From: Ancylobacter novellus
Lineage (GTDB): Bacteria; Pseudomonadota; Alphaproteobacteria; Rhizobiales; Xanthobacteraceae
Length of the DNA: 64,000 nt
Direction: 5' to 3'
NCBI GenBank assembly: GCA_003241485.1
Contig: QFQD01000055.1
Coordinates: forward strand, 21,409-85,408
The notes below the pieces were generated by a model. The model was not told where the DNA came from. It searched no databases and saw only the letters and a program-made list of their open reading frames with translations. Below are positions 58,870 through 64,000 of this stretch, piece by piece; position 1 is the first letter of the stretch, and every line of letters starts with the position of its first letter. The position numbers were made by a program, and so were the translations under genes.

Positions 58870-61800
58870 TCATGTCGTCAGTTCATGGATATTCACTTCG
58901 GGCACGACCTGACGCGCCATGTCGCACAGATGCCGGTGGTGCGTCAGGTAGATGACCTGCCCGCTCATGGCCATCTGCGCGAAGAGGCGGAACACCTCCT
59001 CCGAGCGCGGCTCGTCGAAGGTTTCCATGATGTCGTCGGCGATGAAGGGAACCGAGGGCCGCGCGGCGGCGAACTCCTCATAGCCCGCCAGCCTCAGCGC
59101 CAGATAGAGCTGGAACCGCGTTCCCTTGGACATGTCGGCCGCGAGCTTGGAGCTGCCATTGCGCGAAATGCCGATGAGGATCTCTCGGTCTTTCTCCGGG
59201 CGCGTGGCAAGGCCGGAATAATCCTCGCGCGTGATGAGGCGGAACGCTTCGGACGCCCGCTGCATCATCGAGCTGCGATGCTTTTCCCGGTAGGCGCGCA
59301 GCGCCTGCGTCGCCACCAGCCCGCCGGTCTTCAGCCTGAGATAGCGCAGCGCCAGCTCCTCTATCTCCAGCAGCACGGTACGGCGCTCGGCCTCCAGGCG
59401 TGCCACGGTCCCGTCGCCACCGATGGCGTTGAGCCGATCCTCGGCGCGCGAGCGGTCCGCGAAAAGCTGCTTCACCCGCTCGTCGAGGTCGTCGAGCCGT
59501 CCGGCGAGTTCCGCGCTTTCGCGGGTGACCTCCGCACGATCGATAGTGTCGAACCGGGACAGCGCCTCCTCGATCGAGGAGGCCTGCATGTCGCCAGTGA
59601 TCTGCGCGGCCAGCCGCTCTCGGTCGGCCGCGAGCCGGTCACGCGCCGCGCATTGGGCAAGCGCGTTACTGACCTCGACGAGATCGGCCGCGTCGAAGAA
59701 CGCCAGCAGCGCCGCCTTGCTCGCCTCGTGCACCGCCATGGCCGCACGGAGGGATTCCCGCTCGTCCCCAAGAGCGGTGTGTTCGGCCGCCTTCTCGTCA
59801 CGGCGCTGAAGCTCGTGCTTCGCCCGCTCGTGCCGCTGCGCCAGCGCTTTGGCCGAGGCCAGCACCGCGCCGGGCTCCAGCCGCTCGCCCAGGGCGGCGA
59901 AAATCTCGGTAAGCTCGGCGACAAAGGCCTGCCGGTCATTCTCCATCGCATCGGCACGGTGCTGCAGCTCGGCGCGCTCGCGCAGCTCGGCTGAAAGCGT
60001 GCCGAGTGCATCCAGAATCGCCCGCACGCCGCCAAGGCTCGCCGCGTGACCCGCGAACCAGCGCCCCGCCAGCGCCGCGTCCCAGCGCTGCTGCCATGTC
60101 TCCATCGCCGCCGATGCCGCATCGAGGGCACGCCGGCGCGTGGCCATCTCGCGCTCACGCTCGCGCAGCGCGAGATCCGCCGCCTCGCGCGCCTTCTTGC
60201 GGCCGGCGGCCTCAGAGAGCGCCGTCTCCGCGAGTTCGACCATGACCGGGAGGGCAATCGAACGCGTGTCGACACCGACCCCCTCCAGCGCGGCGGCCAG
60301 CTCATCGCGCTCGTGCGCGGCCTCGCGCCGCGCGGCCGCCAGCCCGGCGCTCTGCAGTTCCAGTCGCTCATGCGCCGCAAGCGCAATGTCCCGTTGCTTC
60401 GTCCACCGCTCGAGCGCGGCCAGCGCGCGAGACAGTCCGCCCCCGGCCTCCCCCATCGAGACGGCGGGCACCGCCCCGGCGATCTCGGCGCGCAGGCTGG
60501 CGCGCTCGTCATCGACCTCCGACAGCAGTTCCCGCTGCCGCTCGGCCTGCGCCTGTGCAAGGGCGTGCGCGGTCGCAAGGCTGCGCAGCTCGGCGAGATC
60601 ATTCGCCATGGCGAGGCGTGCATCGGCGACCGCGTCCGCGGTTCGCATCCGGCCCTCGAATTCACGCGCGCTCTCACGATCCATCGCCGCGAGGTGGGTT
60701 TGCCACGCCGCATCGCGCTCTGCCCGCAGGCGCGCGGCGCTGGCATCGTCCAGAGTGCCGGCCGTCGCCTGAAGCGCGCTTATCCTCGCTTCCAGCTCGC
60801 GCTGTTGCGTCTCCAGCCCACGAAGGCTGTCTGAAGTGGCGGCGCGGCGCGTCTCGATGGACGACAGGCGGCTGCGCCAGTGCTCGATCTCCCGGCCGTC
60901 CGGCACGGCGAGGGGGCGCAACGCAGTGCCATCGCCCGACCAGGGCGCGAGGTCGGCGAAGGCCTCGTCGCGTTGGCGCTGGAGCAGCGGCAGGTCACGC
61001 TCGATAAGCCGCTGGCGGGAGGCGACGTCGCTCTGGCGCAACCGGGCCACGCTCTCGCGCAGCGCCGCAAGGGGCACGCCGGCATCCGAGGCAAGGGCGG
61101 CCTCGTGCTGAAGGCGGTCGGCGCTGGCCCGCTCAAGCCCGCGCTCCGCTGTCGCAAACTCCTCACGCGCCGCCTCCAGAGCGGTCGCCACCCCCGAACG
61201 CTGTTCGATGAGATCGCGCAGCGTGCCGACCACCGGTGCGGGCACGAGCAGCGCCTGCGGATCGGCCTCGCCCTCACGGCCGAGCGTGCGCAGGATCACG
61301 CCGATCCGCCCCTCCAGCGCGGCAAGGCCCGCGCGCCGCTTGGGCAGGTCGTCCTCCGCGCCACTGTAACGTGCGGATGCCGAAATGAGCCTGTCGATCC
61401 GGTCGCCCAGCGCCAGCACGCGCTCGTCGAGAGCGATCGCGACAATCTCCTCGCGCAGCCGCGCCATACGCTCGTCGAGGCCCGCAAGCCGGGTGTGCAG
61501 CCGGGTGTCTTCGGCCATCAGGGTTGGCAGTTCGGCAGCCCAGTGCGCCGGCGGGTGTGGCAATCCCGCGAGTTCTTCATAATCCTGGCTCGCCCGCTGA
61601 TGCTCATTCACCAGAGGCGCCGCGCGCAGCACCCGGCCGAGTTCCTCATGCCGGGCCTTGGCCAAAGCGCGCTCGCGCACCGCCTCGTCATAGGCGTGCC
61701 CCGCCTGGTTGAGCGTTGCTTCAGTTCGGCCAGCCGGTGCTTGAGCTCGGCGATCTTCGTCTTGCTCACCCGCTTGCGGTAGATTCCGTCGGCCTCCTTT

Positions 61801-62303
61801 TCAACTGCGTCGAGGGTATGACTCAAATCGGCAAGGCCGGCGCTGGCGGAGAACAGCAATTCGCCGAGATCGCCCTTGCTTTCGAGGATGGCGTCGCCGC
61901 CCGCTTCCAGCGTCTGGTCGTCCAGCGAGAACATCATGCGATAGGCATCGCGACTGAGACCGGCGAGCGGCACGCCAAGCAGCGCCTCGTTGGCCGGCTG
62001 TCCGCGCCCGTCGCGCAGCGAATTGCTGCGCTGCTTGACGCGCTTCATCTCATGCAGATTGCCGCCGAATTCCAGCGCCGCGCCGATCTCCATCGTGCTG
62101 TAGCCGTGCAAGAAGCCGTAGCGCGTGCGCTCCTCTATTCCGAACAACAGGTCGAGATAGCCGGCCAGCGCGGTCGACTTCCCCGCTTCGTTGCGGCCAT
62201 AGACGATGTGCAGGTCCGGCCTTCCCGGACGCGGCTCGCCAAAGTCGATGGAATAGTCGGTGAACTTGCCATAGCGGGTAAGGTCGAGCCGGCGCAGGCG
62301 CAT
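58870..62303 (-). pseudogene. YhaN-like SMC-type AAA ATPase, interrupted by a frameshift
   Basis: An ATPase of about 1144 residues in two frames. The first part (62303 to about 61716) starts MRLRRLDLTRYGKFTDYSID, has Walker A in VYGRNEAGKSTALAGYLDLL and the AAA_27 motif LEAGGDAILESKGDLGELLF. The second part (about 61713 to 58870) is a long coiled-coil arm region ending with the signature MSKGTRFQLYLALRLAGYEE, Walker B VPFIADDIMETFDEPR and QVIYLTHHRHLCDMA. The frames meet at about 61714-61718, where one base seems missing: AAGCAACGCTC would read through as AAGCAAACGCTC. It overlaps the SbcD-like gene by one base (TGATG). Sequencing error, true pseudogene or ribosomal slippage cannot be separated here. 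Confidence 0.85.
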
Positions 62304-63571
62304 CAGTCGGCTCCACCGTCGCTGGTCTTCAGCCGCGCGATGACATCCTCGCACCCCTCGTCGAGCAGGCGGTCGAGGAAGGCGTCGAAGGCCGCCTCGC
62401 TGTCGCCGCCAAAGCCGCGCGCTTCCGGCGGCAGTTCGCCGCGCACGCTCTCCACCATTTCGCGCACGGTCTGCCGGATGCCATGCTGGTCCAGAATGTC
62501 GTCGCGCATCAATTCGCCCAGTTCCAGCACCGGGTCGGCGGAGCTTGGCGCGCCTGCCGCTACGGGCGCGGCGACGCCAAGCTCGATCTTGTCGACCCAG
62601 CTGCGGCCAATCCCCTCCAGGCGCTGCTCCACCTCGGCGAGGAGGAGATCGCGGTCGCGGCGCAGGCGCCAGGCCAGCGGCGTGTCGCCCCGCAGCATCA
62701 GGCGCCCCACCAGATGCTCCGACACCGCACGGTCGCGCGCCCTTCCAACCGCGTGCTCGACCGCCTCCACCGCCCCGTGCCACGTCTCCACGCCGGAGAG
62801 ATCCACCGGAATGCGCTCGAACTGCGCGAGGCTGGTCGGCCGCTCCTCCACCACGATGCTGCGGTCGTCGCGAATGGTGACCAGCGAGGCGGTCTTCGGC
62901 CCGGCCTCGTTGATGTCGCGCCCCTGCGGTATGCCCGGCATGATGACGGTGCGCGCGCCGGCATGCTGCGCGCGCGTGTGGATATGGCCCAGCGCCCAGT
63001 AGTCGAAACCCCAGCCATGCAGCTCCGCTGCGCTGCAGGGCGCGTAGACATCGTGGCCCGGCGCGCCGGCGAGGCTGGTGTGCAGGATGCCGATATTGAT
63101 GGCGTCCGGGGTCGGCTGCTTGAATTTCGGCAGCAGGCTCTCCGGCGCCTGTGGCTTGGCGAAGCTGAGGCCGTGCAGGACGATGTCCAGCGTGCCCGTA
63201 CGCAGCTCCACCGCCTCGGCCCGCCCGCCGAACACCTTGACGGAAGGCGGCAGGATGAGTTCCTGCGTGATGCGCGACATCGCATCATGATTGCCCCGCA
63301 CCTTGAAGACCTTGATGCCGGCGCGATGCAGGCGCTCCATCTGGCTCGCCAGGAAGCGCGCCGTCTTCATCGAGGTCTGGTCGCCATCATAGAGATCGCC
63401 AGCGATGACGAGCGCGTCGACCTGCTCTTCAAGGCACAGGTCGACAATGGCGACCAGCGCCCGCCGCGTGGCGTCGCCGATCAGCTCCGCAAGGTCGCGG
63501 TTACGCAAAGCGAGGGAGCGCAGCGGCGAATCGAGGTGGATGTCGGCGGTATGGACGAAACGGAACGGCAT
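62303..63571 (-). CDS. YhaO/SbcD-like DNA repair exonuclease
   Basis: A 422-residue metallophosphoesterase of the SbcD/Mre11/YhaO type. Metal motifs: VHTADIHLDSPL at the N-terminus, LVIAGDLYDGDQTSMKTARF, FKVRGNHDAMSRIT, INIGILHTSLAG and WALGHIHTRAQHAG. The C-terminal region (about 300-420) is the helical capping/interaction part. It is expected to form a nuclease complex with the downstream SMC-type ATPase, acting on DNA ends or hairpins. The start MPFRFVHTADIHLD gives the standard N-terminus. The gene's TGA overlaps the ATPase start (TGATG), so co-translation is likely. Confidence 0.88.
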   Translation of the reverse strand: MPFRFVHTADIHLDSPLRSLALRNRDLAELIGDATRRALVAIVDLCLEEQVDALVIAGDLYDGDQTSMKTARFLASQMERLHRAGIKVFKVRGNHDAMSRITQELILPPSVKVFGGRAEAVELRTGTLDIVLHGLSFAKPQAPESLLPKFKQPTPDAINIGILHTSLAGAPGHDVYAPCSAAELHGWGFDYWALGHIHTRAQHAGARTVIMPGIPQGRDINEAGPKTASLVTIRDDRSIVVEERPTSLAQFERIPVDLSGVETWHGAVEAVEHAVGRARDRAVSEHLVGRLMLRGDTPLAWRLRRDRDLLLAEVEQRLEGIGRSWVDKIELGVAAPVAAGAPSSADPVLELGELMRDDILDQHGIRQTVREMVESVRGELPPEARGFGGDSEAAFDAFLDRLLDEGCEDVIARLKTSDGGAD

Positions 63572-63646
63572 GGCGGCACCATAGCGAGCCATGCGCCTGC
63601 ACGGCTAGCTATTCGCTGAACGGTGAAGGCGCCGGCGGGCGCGGGC

Positions 63647-64000
63647 TCACTCCGCGCCGAGATAGCGCCGGGCGAGATGGGCCTTGAAGATGCCCGCATC
63701 AAGCGGCCGGCCGGTGGCGCGCGTCAGCAGTTCGTCGGTCTCATAACGCGAGCCCTGCGCGTGAATGTGCGTGCGCAGCCAGCCGACCAGGCGCGGCAGG
63801 CGGCATCGAACAGCTGCGCGGCGGTCATCGCGCCCAGCGTATAGGTGGGGAAATAGCCCCAGCCGCCGCTCGGCCAGTGGATGTCCTGCAGGCAGCCGAG
63901 GCGGTCGTTCGGCGGGGTGATGCCGAGCAATTCCTGCATGCCGGCGTTCCATGCCGCCGGCAGGTCGGCGAGCGCCATCTCGTCGGCGATCAGCGCCTTT
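63647..64000 (-). pseudogene. M32 carboxypeptidase, C-terminal end, internally disrupted (runs off the window)
   Basis: The end of a thermostable carboxypeptidase 1 (peptidase M32) gene. Frame one, from the right edge: ADLPAAWNAGMQELLGI, PPNDRLGCLQDIHWPSGGWG and FPTYTLGAMTAAQLFDAACR. Frame two takes over near 63790-63800 with LPRLVGWLRTHIHAQGSRYE, TDELLTRATGRPLDAG and FKAHLARRYLGAE, then stop. The helix of about 15 residues usually found between AAQLFDAA and the PLVGWL segment is missing, and the frame changes at that point. A deletion of about 40-50 bases, not a multiple of three, explains both. Real mutation or assembly collapse cannot be told apart here. Confidence 0.8.

Noticed and set aside
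61708..61722. Programmed -1 frameshifting in the YhaN-like gene
   Set aside because: No slippery heptamer (X XXY YYZ) or clear downstream structure at the junction; a missing base explains it more simply.
1..64000. CRISPR arrays, insertion sequences, prophage genes, rRNA
   Set aside because: No regularly spaced repeats, transposase motifs, phage structural genes or rRNA sequence were seen anywhere in the window.

Overview
The window is high-GC DNA from an alphaproteobacterium, most likely of the order Hyphomicrobiales (Rhizobiales). The main evidence is the block pckA / chvI-chvG / short hprK / mannose-type EIIA / HPr / ahcY at 15.4-23.5 kb, an arrangement characteristic of that order. An imuA-imuB-dnaE2 mutagenesis cassette preceded by an alphaproteobacterial LexA box (GTTC-N7-GTTC) agrees. 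A Xanthobacteraceae-like host (Ancylobacter/Starkeya/Xanthobacter type) is a guess that the sequence alone cannot settle. No phage, insertion sequence, CRISPR array or rRNA operon was seen; there is one tRNA gene, tRNA-Ser(GGA). Almost all of the window is ordinary chromosome.

Layout. 0-3.7 kb: SOS mutasome (dnaE2 partial, imuB, imuA, LexA box). 3.8-8.5 kb: a GtrB/GT-C/GtrA-type glycan-modification operon, a divergent ChbG/HpnK-type deacetylase and a DUF983 protein. 8.7-15.4 kb: mixed single genes (ExoD, a 30-residue membrane peptide, an Hsp70-like protein, a double-PAS diguanylate cyclase, a VOC protein, ferredoxin-NADP reductase, a GNAT acetyltransferase). 15.4-25 kb: ahcY with a palindromic operator, the PTS phosphorelay, ChvG/ChvI, a HugZ-like protein, pckA and a sodium:proton antiporter. 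25-28.4 kb: recR, ddl and an AmpG-type transporter. 28.5-35.4 kb: two transglutaminase-like proteins flanking a fused ATP-grasp/alpha-E protein, a candidate peptide- or amide-forming system of unknown product. 35.6-40.1 kb: an RND efflux pump and its adaptor.

40.5-43.6 kb holds a small secreted protein, tRNA-Ser, a PHB-depolymerase-type esterase, a YigZ-family protein and the decayed C-terminus of a SulP transporter. 43.6-51.4 kb is one tightly packed series: a NarL-type response regulator and its histidine kinase, then MoxR, DUF58, DUF4381-like, two von Willebrand A proteins, a TPR-like protein and a BatD-like protein. This layout resembles both Bat operons and the mxaRSACKL maturation genes of methanol oxidation, but no methanol dehydrogenase gene is in view. 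51.4-55.5 kb: a large winged-helix/STAND ATPase regulator divergent from an MFS transporter. 55.6-57.4 kb: an unknown protein and a CobW-family metallochaperone behind a 7-1-7 palindrome. 57.4-63.6 kb: a secreted phosphoesterase downstream of a YhaO/YhaN-type nuclease pair. The last 5 kb contains two interrupted reading frames, in the YhaN-like ATPase and in an M32 carboxypeptidase. They are either genuine pseudogenes or local sequence errors.

The most interesting leads are the fused ATP-grasp/alpha-E protein with its two transglutaminases, the two-component system welded to the MoxR/VWA operon, the regulatory palindromes upstream of ahcY and the CobW gene, the 30-residue membrane peptide, the SulP relic, and the two frame breaks at the right end.
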